64,000 nt of DNA from Nonomuraea basaltis (lineage in GTDB: Bacteria > Actinomycetota > Actinomycetes > Streptosporangiales > Streptosporangiaceae): NCBI RefSeq assembly GCF_005893125.1, contig NZ_VCJS01000007.1, positions 79,145 through 143,144 on the forward strand, in the 5' to 3' direction. Position numbers and translations under genes: made by a program. Below are positions 9,234-19,120 of the stretch, one piece after another. The notes beneath the pieces were generated by a model that worked only from the letters and a program-made list of their open reading frames with translations, was not told the origin of the DNA and ran no database searches. Every line of letters starts with the position of its first letter. The stretch's first letter is position 1.

Positions 9234-10772
9234 GAGGACGACTCCTACGGTCCGCGCGGCACACAGGTACGGGCGAGAGAGCGTCAGGGCGGTCGCGGTG
9301 AGGGCCATCCCGGCCAGGACGGGCGCGAGGTGCCAGAGGTCGACGTACCCGATGGCCAGGTGGGCGACGACGGCGGGCACGAACCCTGCCACGGCGGCGA
9401 GCGCCAGCGTCCACCACACCCACGACTCGCCGCGCCGCCATCCCCAGGCGCTCAGCAGGGTGATCGCCGCGGCGGCCGCCATCAGCGCCCCGCCGAACCC
9501 GGCCCTGTCGTGCGCGATGAACGGCAGCAGCCGCGTGTTGGCTGCCTGAAGCACGTCCGGCCCGGTTCCCAGGAACTCCAGGTCGCTCGGGACGAAGATC
9601 CCGGTGAGGCCGACAGCCGACACGGCCACGCCGCCGGCGAACAGCCCGGTCCCGATGATCACCATGAGGAGCTGGCCGGTGAGCGCCCGATGACGCTCGC
9701 GTTCCGGGCCTTCCGGGCGGGACGTCCACCGGGGGCGGTCCGGGCGCCGCCGGGTCGCGGCCAGGAACATGGGGAAGAGCGCGGCGGCCAGCGTGGAGTG
9801 CAGCGGCTCCACGTACCCGTGGGCGAAGAGGTAGAAAACGGCGGCGAACCCGATGCACCCGGAGACCAGGTACGCCTCGCGCGCCCACGGCCACCCGCGG
9901 CGCATGCCCCCGGCGGCGAGGCCCGCGTAGAGGACGCCGACGGCCACCATCGTGCCCGCCAGCGTGATCCGGTCGTGCCGCAGGAAGTGGACCAGGTGGT
10001 GGTTGACGGCGTGCAGCGCGTCCCGGTCCATGCCGAGGAAGGCGCGGTCGTACCAGAGCAGCACCGGCCCGAGCGCGACCGCGGCGGCCACGAGCCCGGC
10101 GACCGCGATGACGGCGCCGGTCACCAGCCCCCACCACCAGGCGGGCCACCGGCGGGGATCGCGGCCGGCGTCCCGCGGCGAGGGGGCCGGCGCGGTGGGG
10201 GTCGCCGCCTCCATCACCCGCCCGAACCACCCGGGTCCCGCCTCGATCAGCAGGGCCGGGGTGGCGAGTACGGCTTTGGCGGGATTCGCAATGGTACGGG
10301 CGGCCAGGTCGGCGGATGGGGAGACGAGACGAACGATGTCCGGGCCGCCGCCTGCCGGCAGGACGGCGTCCACGTGCGGTGCCAGGGCGGCGGCCACAGC
10401 CGGATCCTCCGTCCGTACCAGCACCGGCGCGCGCCTGCCCGCCGCCGCCTCCCGTACCAGCGGCACGTCCGCGAGCCCGACCGGATCCACCAGGATCAGC
10501 CCCGCCCCGATCGGCGGCAGCGCCCGTACGGCGTCCCGCGCCACCGCCGGCGGCACCGCCGCCCCCAACCGGCTGCGTACCGGAACCCCGCCCACCGCGC
10601 CCGCCAGGTGCGCCGGCGGATGCCGGTGGCCGAGGAGCCGCGCGACCGCCCATCCGCCACCGGGGAGTGACCCCGTCCAGGCCAGCACCCGCAGCGCCGC
10701 CCGCCGCGACCGCCGCACGCCCAGCAGCGCCCCCGCGATCCCCCGCAGCGGCTGGTACGTCCAGTCAGGCAT
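9213..10772 (-). CDS. Membrane protein with degenerate dihydroorotate dehydrogenase-like N-terminus
   Basis: 519 residues. The N-terminal ~200 residues (MPDWTYQPLRGIAGALLG, then a Gly/Ala/Pro-rich part ending near LIEAGPGWFGRVM) resemble the first part of class 2 dihydroorotate dehydrogenase-like actinobacterial proteins but are eroded: I cannot find FMN or substrate motifs. After a Pro-rich hinge come about eight hydrophobic segments from WWWGLVTGAVIAVAG to the C-terminus. The function is unknown. Its ATG lies inside the end of the upstream FAD monooxygenase (8-base overlap), so the two are co-translated and may act on the same lipid or quinone-like substrate. That link is inference. Confidence 0.65.
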   Translation of the reverse strand: MPDWTYQPLRGIAGALLGVRRSRRAALRVLAWTGSLPGGGWAVARLLGHRHPPAHLAGAVGGVPVRSRLGAAVPPAVARDAVRALPPIGAGLILVDPVGLADVPLVREAAAGRRAPVLVRTEDPAVAAALAPHVDAVLPAGGGPDIVRLVSPSADLAARTIANPAKAVLATPALLIEAGPGWFGRVMEAATPTAPAPSPRDAGRDPRRWPAWWWGLVTGAVIAVAGLVAAAVALGPVLLWYDRAFLGMDRDALHAVNHHLVHFLRHDRITLAGTMVAVGVLYAGLAAGGMRRGWPWAREAYLVSGCIGFAAVFYLFAHGYVEPLHSTLAAALFPMFLAATRRRPDRPRWTSRPEGPERERHRALTGQLLMVIIGTGLFAGGVAVSAVGLTGIFVPSDLEFLGTGPDVLQAANTRLLPFIAHDRAGFGGALMAAAAAITLLSAWGWRRGESWVWWTLALAAVAGFVPAVVAHLAIGYVDLWHLAPVLAGMALTATALTLSRPYLCAARTVGVVLSAAPHR

Positions 10773-11958
10773 CGGTCCCCGCCCCTCCACCCGACCCGAG
10801 GGGCGCCCTTCCCCGTTCCCGCACCTCGGGCGGCGTCCACCCGAGGACGGGATCCATCGACCGCAGCAGCACCCCGGGCGGCACCAGACGGGCGGCGAGG
10901 TTCCGCAACCACGCCCCCGGCGGCCACGCCACCAGGCCCGCCGTCCCCAGCCGGGCCGACCGGCGCGCGATCGCCTGAGTGCGCGGCCGCCGCACCAGGT
11001 CGTACCGCGCGAGCGCCGCGTCCACGTCCGGAGCCGTCCGCAGGCAGGCGGCGAGCGTGACCGCGTCCTCCAGCGCCGTGCCCGCCCCCTGCCCCAGCGT
11101 CGGCTCCATCGCGTGCGCCGCGTCCCCCAGCAGCGCCACCCTCCCACGTACGTAGGAGGCCAGCGGCGGCGCCTCGTACACGTCGTGCCGCAGCACGGCC
11201 TCCTCGGGCACGGCCGCCAGCAGCTCCGGGACGGGATCGGGCCAGCCGCCGAACCTGCGCATGAGCCCGGCGTACGCGTCCTCTCCGCCGCCTTCGGGGA
11301 CCCGGGCCGCCGCGAAGCAGTAGAACCTCCCGCCGGGCAGCGCCGCGAACCCGATCCGCTCGCCCCGTCCCCAGAACAGCGCCCCCTCGTCGCCCCGCCC
11401 GCGCAGCGGCTCGGTCACCATCCGCCACGCGGTGCACCCGGCATACCGGGGAGCCGCCGCCTCCGGCCATCCTTGCCGCCGCACCTGGCTGCGTACCCCG
11501 TCAGCGCCCACCACCAGGTCCGCCCGCGTCCGCCCGCCCCGGTGCTCGGCCACCATCCCGTCGCCGTCCGGCCGCACGGCCCGCACCTCGCTGCCCGCCC
11601 GCAGCAGCTCCGCCGGCAGCGCCGCCACGAGCACCCGCATCAGCTCGGGCCGGTGCACCATGAGCAGCGGCCACCCGTGCCGCCGTGCGACGCCGGCGTT
11701 GTCCGTCCTTGACAGCCACCGCCCGGCCCGGTCCCGCACGCCGCCCACGGTCTCCACCCCGGCGATCGCCCGTACCCGCTCGGCCAGGCCCAGCGCGGCG
11801 AGCGCGCGCATGGCGTTCGGCCAGAGCGCCAGGCCCGCCCCGATCTCGCTGAACTCCCCGGCCCGCTCCAGCACGGTCACCCGCCACCCGATCCGGTGCA
11901 GCGCGATCGCCGCCGCCAGCCCGCCTATCCCTCCACCGACCACAACCGCAGCAGGCAT
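10765..11958 (-). CDS. FAD-dependent monooxygenase (PHBH/UbiH-like)
   Basis: About 397 residues starting MPAAVVVGGGIGGLAAAI, the FAD dinucleotide-binding fold at the N-terminus. The mid-protein motif LVVGADGVRSQVR is the DG motif of class A flavin hydroxylases, and VALLGDAAHAMEPTLGQGA is the second FAD contact. Such enzymes hydroxylate aromatic or polyketide compounds with NAD(P)H and oxygen. An ATG at 11976 in the same frame is possible, but 11958 puts the Rossmann fold at the start and has a GGGGGTG upstream. Two TetR-type operators sit in its promoter. The downstream membrane gene overlaps its stop. Confidence 0.88.
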   Translation of the reverse strand: MPAAVVVGGGIGGLAAAIALHRIGWRVTVLERAGEFSEIGAGLALWPNAMRALAALGLAERVRAIAGVETVGGVRDRAGRWLSRTDNAGVARRHGWPLLMVHRPELMRVLVAALPAELLRAGSEVRAVRPDGDGMVAEHRGGRTRADLVVGADGVRSQVRRQGWPEAAAPRYAGCTAWRMVTEPLRGRGDEGALFWGRGERIGFAALPGGRFYCFAAARVPEGGGEDAYAGLMRRFGGWPDPVPELLAAVPEEAVLRHDVYEAPPLASYVRGRVALLGDAAHAMEPTLGQGAGTALEDAVTLAACLRTAPDVDAALARYDLVRRPRTQAIARRSARLGTAGLVAWPPGAWLRNLAARLVPPGVLLRSMDPVLGWTPPEVRERGRAPLGSGGGAGTDA

Positions 11959-11982
11959 GACCAGCACCCCCGGCATCGTTTC

Positions 11983-12032
11983 TTGAGCGACTGCTTAAAA
12001 CGTACGATAGGGGGATTTGAGCGATTGCTCAA
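11983..12032 (-). promoter_or_regulatory. Promoter with two TetR-type operators for the FAD monooxygenase operon
   Basis: On the minus strand, TTGAGC (12027-12032) and TATCGT (12003-12008) are separated by exactly 17 bases and make a good -35/-10 pair. Palindrome one, TTGAGCAATCGCTCAA (12017-12032), covers the -35. Palindrome two, TTAAGCAGTCGCTCAA (11983-11998), covers the expected transcription start. Both share the TTxAGC-N4-GCTCAA layout of TetR-family operators found upstream of flavin monooxygenases. No tetR gene is present within the window. Confidence 0.6.
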
Positions 12033-12126
12033 CTGCATGATCGGCTGCACGGGCTGCGATCCGCGGCACATGTCACAGGTCGCAGGTGTACAGCCGGGCA
12101 CGAGACCTGCGGGGGATCGTCAAGGC

Positions 12127-13101
12127 TCATGGTCCTGGCATGGCAGGACGCCGCCAGGCCGGCTTGATCGGGGCCAGCAGCGACAGGGCGGCCAGCGCGA
12201 AGGCCGGCAGCAGGGCCCAGCGCAGCACCAGATGGCTCACCTCCTCGGTCTTGGTCATCGTGCCGAGCGAGGTGCCGATGCTCTGATACACCTCATCCAG
12301 CGAGCTGGCCGTCTGGGCGTCGTAGGCCCGCCCGGCCGTGCCGTCGGCGAGGGCGCGCAGCGTTTCGGCGTTCGGCGGGACCGGCATCTGGCGGCCGTCG
12401 AGCTCCACGGTGCCCTCCGGGGTGCCGAAGGCGATGGTGGAGACCGGCACCTTGCTCCGGGCCGCCTCCCGCGTGGCCTCGGACACGATCCGGCCGGAGG
12501 TGTTGTCGCCGTCGGACAGCAGCACGATGGCCGCCGGCGGCGGGTCGCTTGCCGCCTGCTGGTCGAAGGAGCGGATCGTCTCCAGGCCGGAGAAGACCGC
12601 CTCGCCGATGGCGGTGCCGGGCGCCGGTTGGAGCGCGTCGATCGCCCGTACGACCGCGGTGTGCTCCACCGTTGGCGAGACCAGCACCGCCGCGGATCGG
12701 GCGAAGGACACCAGGGCCACGTTGAACCGTTCGGGCAGGCGCGTGATGAACCTCTTGGCCGAGGACTTGGCCGCCTGCAACCGGGACGGCGGGATGTCGG
12801 TGGCGACCATGGACAGCGATACGTCGATCGCCACGATGATCGTGGCGCGATCCCGGGGCACCTGAACAGAGGAGACCGGGCGGGCGGCGGCGACGATGAG
12901 CATCCCCATCACCAGCGTGAACAGCACCGCCGTCAGATGCCGCGACCAGCCAGGCCGGGCGGGCGCGATCAGGTCGAGCATCCGCAGGTCCGTGAAGCGC
13001 GCGACATAGCGGGGCCGCAGGAACTGAGCGGCGATGTACCCGCCCACGGCAACGGTCAGCACTGCGAACAACCAGAGCCAGCCGGCGGCCTGAAAGGTCA
13101 T
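12127..13101 (-). CDS. VWA-domain membrane protein (BatA-like)
   Basis: 324 residues starting [11 protein letters not shown] at ATG 13101 behind a GGGGAGG site. Two N-terminal membrane helices come first ([19 protein letters not shown] and [14 protein letters not shown]). A von Willebrand A domain follows with the MIDAS sequence DVSLSM near residue 105, plus [11 protein letters not shown] final hydrophobic segment, [16 protein letters not shown], anchors the C-terminus. This is the BatA/BatB-like arrangement, in which a membrane-tethered metal-dependent adhesion domain works with MoxR ATPases. No MoxR or DUF58 partner is adjacent here. A GTG-led N-terminal extension to 13140 is less likely. 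Confidence 0.85.
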   Translation of the reverse strand: MTFQAAGWLWLFAVLTVAVGGYIAAQFLRPRYVARFTDLRMLDLIAPARPGWSRHLTAVLFTLVMGMLIVAAARPVSSVQVPRDRATIIVAIDVSLSMVATDIPPSRLQAAKSSAKRFITRLPERFNVALVSFARSAAVLVSPTVEHTAVVRAIDALQPAPGTAIGEAVFSGLETIRSFDQQAASDPPPAAIVLLSDGDNTSGRIVSEATREAARSKVPVSTIAFGTPEGTVELDGRQMPVPPNAETLRALADGTAGRAYDAQTASSLDEVYQSIGTSLGTMTKTEEVSHLVLRWALLPAFALAALSLLAPIKPAWRRPAMPGP

Positions 13102-13303
13102 GCGTCCTCCCCAGGACCCAAGCGGCGCTCGGGGGGTCACACGCCGAGTCTAGTTCCGCGCCCCTGGAGCGGGCGCAGGAGGACGCGCGAGGCCTCTCAA
13201 GCGGGCCGGGGCCGAGGAGTACGCCGGTTGGTTCAGGGCGCCGGCCGACGCGACGCGGGCTTCACCGCGGGCAAGCCGCCGATCCCATAGGTCCCCGGCG
13301 GTG

Positions 13304-14506
13304 TCAGCCGAGCAGTGTGTGCGCGAGTCCGATCACGGCGCCGGCGGCGATGTACCAGGCGTTGTTGAGCTTGGTCTTCCACAGCAGCGCCAGGGTGAGC
13401 AGGGCGATGGCGGCGGTGAGCGGGTCGATGATCGCGGTCTGGCCGAGCTGGAAGGACACGCCGGCCATGAGGGCGAGTGCGGCGGCGTTCAGGCCGTCGA
13501 GCAGGGCGGAGGTCCACTCGCTTGAGCGGAGCTTGTCGGTGAGCTTGGTGAGCAGGCCGACGAAGACGAACGAGGGCAGGAAGATGGCCACGGTCGCCAG
13601 GAACGCGCCGAGCGGACCGGCGATCACGTAGCCGAGGAAGGTGGCGGTGGTGAAGACCGGGCCGGGGGTGACCTGCCCGATCGAGACGGCGTCGATGAGC
13701 TGCTGGTTGGTGATCCAGCCGAGCCGGTCGACGAAGTCGCCGCGCAGGAACGCCAGCAGCACGTACCCGCTGCCGTACAGCACTGCGCCGATCTTGATCA
13801 TGGTGGCGAACAGCTGGGCGAGCTGGCCGCCGGTGGGGTCGGCGAACACGGGGGATCCGCCGAGGGTGAGCAGGGGCGCGGCGAGCACTCCTCGCAGCCG
13901 GTCCGGGCGTGGCGGGCGGCGCAGCAGGTGGGCCGCGGCGGCCAGCAGTGCTCCGGCGGCCAGCACGAGCAGCTCGTTGACGCCCAGCACGTAGCCGGCC
14001 AGCGCGGCGACTGCCAGCGCGCCCAGCCAGACGTTTTTGATGACGGTGCGGAGCAGGCCGAACAGGGCGTGCGCGATGATCGCGATCACCACCGGGACGA
14101 TGCCGTAAAGGATGCCCTCCGCCGCGGGCGTGCTCCCGTAGGTGACATACGCCCAGGCCAGCGCGGTGACGATGAGCGCGGCCGGGAGGATGAAGCACAC
14201 CCCGGCGGCGACCAGGCCGCGCCCGCGGGCACGATCGAAGCCCAGGTGGATGGCCAGCTCGGTGGAGTTGGGGCCGGGGATGAGGTTGGTGGCGCCCATC
14301 AGGTCCACGAACCGCTGGTCGCTGACCCAGCCGCGGCGGCGTACCAGCTCATCACGCATCATCGCGGTGTGCGCGGCGGGGCCGCCGAAGGCGATGGTGC
14401 CCAGCTTCAAGAACAGCAACGCCACCTCCCGGGTCGCGCGCCAGGAGGAACGCGGGACGCCGTGGTCGGGATCGTCCGCCTGGCCGCCGGTGTGGTGCTC
14501 GTCCAC
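13304..14506 (-). CDS. chrA: Chromate transporter, ChrA family (two-domain)
   Basis: About 400 residues, the length of the long, duplicated CHR proteins. Conserved motifs appear in both halves: LGTIAFGGPAAHTAMM and GATNLIPGPNSTE in the first, and GQVTPGPVFTTATFLGY in the second, with about ten hydrophobic segments. CHR proteins export chromate, probably by anion exchange. I chose GTG 14506 because an AAGGGA site lies 8 bases upstream; further upstream the frame runs antisense to the PadR gene's coding content. A CCGATATCGG box lies between it and the upstream padR-type gene, so chromate or another signal probably acts through that regulator. Confidence 0.9.
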   Translation of the reverse strand: MDEHHTGGQADDPDHGVPRSSWRATREVALLFLKLGTIAFGGPAAHTAMMRDELVRRRGWVSDQRFVDLMGATNLIPGPNSTELAIHLGFDRARGRGLVAAGVCFILPAALIVTALAWAYVTYGSTPAAEGILYGIVPVVIAIIAHALFGLLRTVIKNVWLGALAVAALAGYVLGVNELLVLAAGALLAAAAHLLRRPPRPDRLRGVLAAPLLTLGGSPVFADPTGGQLAQLFATMIKIGAVLYGSGYVLLAFLRGDFVDRLGWITNQQLIDAVSIGQVTPGPVFTTATFLGYVIAGPLGAFLATVAIFLPSFVFVGLLTKLTDKLRSSEWTSALLDGLNAAALALMAGVSFQLGQTAIIDPLTAAIALLTLALLWKTKLNNAWYIAAGAVIGLAHTLLG

Positions 14507-14563
14507 TGCTGTCGTCCCTTCGTAGGTGGGGAAGGTGGCCTTGGGAGCACGCCGCCACGCATG

Positions 14564-14573
14564 CCGATATCGG
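14564..14573. promoter_or_regulatory. CCGATATCGG box in the chrA leader
   Basis: A perfect 10-base palindrome in the 124-base gap between the padR-type gene and chrA. The identical sequence occurs upstream of padR at 14992-15001. This supports one regulator binding both promoters. Confidence 0.55.
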
Positions 14574-14630
14574 GTCACGATAGCGAGACGCGGATCGGCT
14601 CCTGGGGATCGGGGGCCTCCGGCGGCGTCC

Positions 14631-14939
14631 TTATGACCCCATCTCGTCGCCGAGGACCTCGCGGGCCAGCTCGGCCAGCGCGGCGCGGTCCTCGGCCAGC
14701 GCGGCCCGGCCCGCCTCGGTCGCGGTGTAGATCCGCCGCACCCGGCCGTCGGCCACCTCCTGACGGGAGACCAGCAGCCCGTCGGCCTCCAGCCGATGCA
14801 GCGTCGGATACAGCGTGCCGGGACTGATCGCATACCCGTGCCGTTTGAGCTCTTCGGCCATCCACGCCCCGTGGATGTCCTGCTCGGCCGCATGATGCAG
14901 GATGTGCAGCCGCACCGCCCCGCGCAGGAACTCCCGCAT
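14631..14939 (-). CDS. PadR family transcriptional regulator
   Basis: 102 residues with a PadR winged helix: the recognition region is GYAISPGTLYPTLHRLEADG and the wing is RVRRIYTATEAG. This is the short PadR-s2 form with a brief C-terminal helix and no separate ligand domain. It is directly upstream of chrA on the same strand, the common arrangement in actinobacteria where PadR represses the chromate transporter and itself. The shared CCGATATCGG palindromes before both genes fit this. Confidence 0.92.
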   Translation of the reverse strand: MREFLRGAVRLHILHHAAEQDIHGAWMAEELKRHGYAISPGTLYPTLHRLEADGLLVSRQEVADGRVRRIYTATEAGRAALAEDRAALAELAREVLGDEMGS

Positions 14940-14991
14940 CCTCCGTCACCGTCCTGACTCGACTTCGCCGCACGCTCAGCTTATGACGAAA

Positions 14992-15001
14992 CCGATATCG
15001 G
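14992..15001. promoter_or_regulatory. CCGATATCGG box upstream of padR
   Basis: Same 10-base palindrome as at 14564, located 53 bases upstream of the PadR start. A second, imperfect GCCGATGTCGC follows at 15004-15014. The placement is consistent with autoregulation. Confidence 0.55.
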
Positions 15002-15106
15002 CTGCCGATGTCGCGCTCTGTCACCTCGGCACCTGGCGGCGGGACTGTTCATCTCCTGTTCGTCCCCTATCGCATCGGCGGCCCCCTCTGGGGGCCGGTC
15101 GCGCGC

Positions 15107-16125
<1,019 letters not shown>

Positions 16126-16129
<4 letters not shown>

Positions 16130-17121
16130 CGCGTCTCCTGCCTCAGGTCCGAGCGGCCCTCCAGCGGGAGCCAGCACGCGTCCTCGTGGCCCGCCGCGCC
16201 CGTCAGCCGCGGCTTGTCATCGCAAACAGGAAGCCGGTACGCGCACCGGGGCGCGAACGCGCATCCCTCCGGCAGGTCGTACGGCGACACGGACGTCCCC
16301 GGGATGGCGGCCAGCCGGCGCGGCCGGGGGCCGGTCACCCGGGGCACCGAGCCGAGCAGTCCCCAGGTGTAGGGGTGGCGGGGCCGGCGCAGCACCTCGG
16401 CGGTGGGCCCGTGCTCGACGGCGCGCCCGCCGTACATGACGAGCACCCGGTCGGCCAGCTCGGAGACGACCCCGATGTCGTGGGTGATGAGGACGATGGC
16501 CGAGCCGTGCCGCTCGCGCAGCCGGCGCATGAGGTCGAGGATCTGCGCCTGCGTGGTGACGTCCAGGGCGGTGGTCGGCTCGTCGGCGATGAGCAGGCGC
16601 GGGTCGCAGGCCAGGGCCAGCGCGATGACGGCGCGCTGGCGCATGCCGCCGGAGAACTGGTGCGGGTAGTCGTCCACGCGGCGGGCGGCGTCGGCGATGC
16701 CCACCTCCTCCAGCAGCTCGACGGCCCGGACGCGGGCCTGCCGCCGGCTGAGCGGCCGGTGGGCGCGCAGCTGCTCGGCGATGTGCCAGCCGATGGTGTA
16801 GACGGGGGTGAGCGCCGTCATCGGATCCTGGAAGATCATCGCGATGTCGCGCCCGCGGATGGCGCGCAGCTCCCGGTCGGTGCGGGTAAGCAGGTCGCGG
16901 CCGTCGAACAGGGCGGTGCCGGTGACGCGGACGTTCGGATCGCGGATCAGCTTGAGCAGGCTCAGCATGGACACGCTCTTGCCGGAGCCGGACTCGCCCA
17001 CGATGCCGAGCACCTGGCCGGGCTCGACGGTGACCGAGAGCCCGTCGACGGCCGTGACGGGACCGGTGCGGGTGCGGAAGGTGACCCGCAGGTCGCGGAT
17101 CTCCAGCAGCGGCTCACCCAC
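16126..17121 (-). CDS. Peptide/nickel-type ABC transporter ATP-binding protein (OppD/DppD class)
   Basis: 331 residues with Walker [10 protein letters not shown], signature FSGGMRQR, Walker [13 protein letters not shown] and the C-terminal Cys-containing tail [14 protein letters not shown]. It forms the ATPase heterodimer with the downstream gene and energises uptake through the two permeases upstream. Its start overlaps the end of the upstream permease gene by eight bases. Its stop overlaps the downstream start codon as ATGA. Confidence 0.93.
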
Positions 17122-18082
17122 GGCGCACCCTCGGGTCGAGCCGGGCGTAAAGGAGGTCGACCGCCGCGTTGGCGAGGACGACGAAGAACGCGGCGTACAG
17201 GACCGTACCCATGATCATCGGCAGGTCGACTTTCTGCAGGGCCTCGTACGTCAGCCTGCCGACGCCCGGCAGCCCGAAGACCACCTCGGTGAGCAGCGCG
17301 GCGCCGCCCACCAGCGCGCCGAAGTCCAGGCCGAAGAGCGAGACGATGGGGATGAGCGAGCAGCGCAACCCGTGCCGGATGAGGATCCGCCACTCCGAGA
17401 TGCCCTTGGCCCGGGCGGTGCGCACGTAGTCCTCCTCAAGGGTGGTGACGAGCTCGGCGCGCAGCAGCCGGGCGTAGATGCCGGCGTACAGGACGGCGAG
17501 CGTCAGCCACGGGAACAGCAGATGCAGCGCCCACTGGAGCGGATCCTGGCCGAAGGGGACGTAGCCGAGCGGCGGCACCCACGAGAACAGGCTCTCGCGC
17601 AGCCGGCTCTGCGTCAGCAGGTTGACCACCTCGCCCAGCCAGTAGACCGGCAGCGAGATGCCGATGACGCCGAGCAGCATGATGATCGGGTCGAGGATCG
17701 TGCCGCGCAGCCGGGCGGCCGTGGTGCCCATGACCACGGCGAGCCCCATCCAGATGAGGGCCGCGCCGAGCACGAGAGAGAGCGTGACCGGCGCCGCCTG
17801 CAGCACCTGCGGGATCACCTTCGCGCCGCGGTTGACGTAGGACTCCAGGTCGCGGGTGACGAACAGGTGGCCCATCATCATGGCGTACCGGACGGGCAGC
17901 GGCTGGTCGAGGCCGAAGGAGGCGCGCACCTGGGCGAGCGTCTCCTGGTCGGCGTTGCGCCCGGCGATGCGGGCGGCCGGGTCGACGCCGGGCGTGGCGA
18001 AGAAGATGAGGAACACCAGGACGCTGATCGAGAACAGCACCAGGCCGGCGGAGAGCAGGCGGCGCAGCAGGAAGCCGGCCAT
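17114..18082 (-). CDS. Peptide/nickel-type ABC transporter permease (DppB class)
   Basis: 322 residues. The N-terminal MAGFLLRRLLSAGLVLFSIS helix followed by a ~65-residue extracellular loop (TPGVDPAARIAGRNADQETL) is typical of DppB. Five further membrane segments follow, with the coupling motif ARAKGISEWRILIRHGLR. The family carries di- and oligopeptides or metal chelates. It follows the DppC-class gene directly, with no gap. Confidence 0.93.
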   Translation of the reverse strand: MAGFLLRRLLSAGLVLFSISVLVFLIFFATPGVDPAARIAGRNADQETLAQVRASFGLDQPLPVRYAMMMGHLFVTRDLESYVNRGAKVIPQVLQAAPVTLSLVLGAALIWMGLAVVMGTTAARLRGTILDPIIMLLGVIGISLPVYWLGEVVNLLTQSRLRESLFSWVPPLGYVPFGQDPLQWALHLLFPWLTLAVLYAGIYARLLRAELVTTLEEDYVRTARAKGISEWRILIRHGLRCSLIPIVSLFGLDFGALVGGAALLTEVVFGLPGVGRLTYEALQKVDLPMIMGTVLYAAFFVVLANAAVDLLYARLDPRVRRG

Positions 18083-19120
18083 CTACACTCCACCGCGCAG
18101 CCGGGCGCCCGGGTCGAGCGCGTGGCGGACGCCGTCGCCGAAGACGTTCAGCGCGACGGCGGTGACGGCGATGAGCAGGCCTGGCGCGAGGGCCACGGCC
18201 GGCCGGGTGTAGAGCAGCCCGAGCCCGTCGTTGATGATCGTGCCCCAGCTCGCGTCCGGCGGCTGGACGCCGATGGACAGGAACGACAGCGCCGACTCGA
18301 TGAGCATGTCGAGTGCCGTCATCATCGGCAGCAGGACGATCAGCGTGGGCAGCACGTTCGGCAGCAGGTCCTTGCGCATGATGCGCAGGTCGGACGCGCC
18401 GACGCCGATCGCCGCCTGGACGAACTCGCGGTTGCGCAGGGCGATCACCTGGCCGCGGATCGGGCGGGCCGCGTACGGCACGTAGACGGCGGCGATGATG
18501 CCGATCGGCACCCAGAGGCTGCCGGCCTCGACGCTGATCGGCCCGACCCGCAGCCCGCCGGTGAGCAGCACCACCGACAGGCAGATCGCCAGCAGGTAGA
18601 CGGGGATCGACCACAGCACGTCGAGGATCCGCGACAGCACCGCGTCGACCGCGCCGCCGGCGTACCCGGCGACGACGCCCACGGTGGTGGCGACCAGGCA
18701 GCACAGCAGCGCCGAGGTCACGCCGATGAGCAGGCTGTTGCGCCCGCCGTACAGCAGCCGGGCCATGACGTCGCGGCCCTGGTTGTCGGCGCCGAGGAAG
18801 TAGTGCTCGGGGTCCCAGGTGGGGCCGATGGGGGTGACGCCCAGGCCCAGGCCGGTGCTGCTGGGCGCCAGCACCGGCACGGTCCGGCCGTCCACCACGG
18901 TCGTGCCGGAGATGTTCGACCGGAACGGGTGCGTCCCCGCCACCTGGCCGGCGTACGCGGGGGCGAGCAGGCAGGCCACCGCGACCACCAGGAACACCAC
19001 CAGGCCGGCCATCGCGGCCTTGTCGCGCGCCAGCCGGCCGAGCCCGGCCCGCCACGGCCCGGCGGGCGCGCGGACGGTGCCGGCCGCGCGCCCCGGATCG
19101 ATCTCGGACGGCTCGTTCAC
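18083..19120 (-). CDS. Peptide/nickel-type ABC transporter permease (DppC class)
   Basis: About 345 residues from GTG 19120, which overlaps the stop of the binding-protein gene as GTGA. The open frame continues upstream but is antisense-like there. It has an N-terminal cytoplasmic tail, a first helix (MAGLVVFLVVAVACLLAP), a long extracellular segment and the coupling loop AIGVGASDLRIMRKDLLP. The order permease C, permease B, ATPase D, ATPase F is the usual Dpp/Opp order. Confidence 0.92.
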   Translation of the reverse strand: MNEPSEIDPGRAAGTVRAPAGPWRAGLGRLARDKAAMAGLVVFLVVAVACLLAPAYAGQVAGTHPFRSNISGTTVVDGRTVPVLAPSSTGLGLGVTPIGPTWDPEHYFLGADNQGRDVMARLLYGGRNSLLIGVTSALLCCLVATTVGVVAGYAGGAVDAVLSRILDVLWSIPVYLLAICLSVVLLTGGLRVGPISVEAGSLWVPIGIIAAVYVPYAARPIRGQVIALRNREFVQAAIGVGASDLRIMRKDLLPNVLPTLIVLLPMMTALDMLIESALSFLSIGVQPPDASWGTIINDGLGLLYTRPAVALAPGLLIAVTAVALNVFGDGVRHALDPGARLRGGV

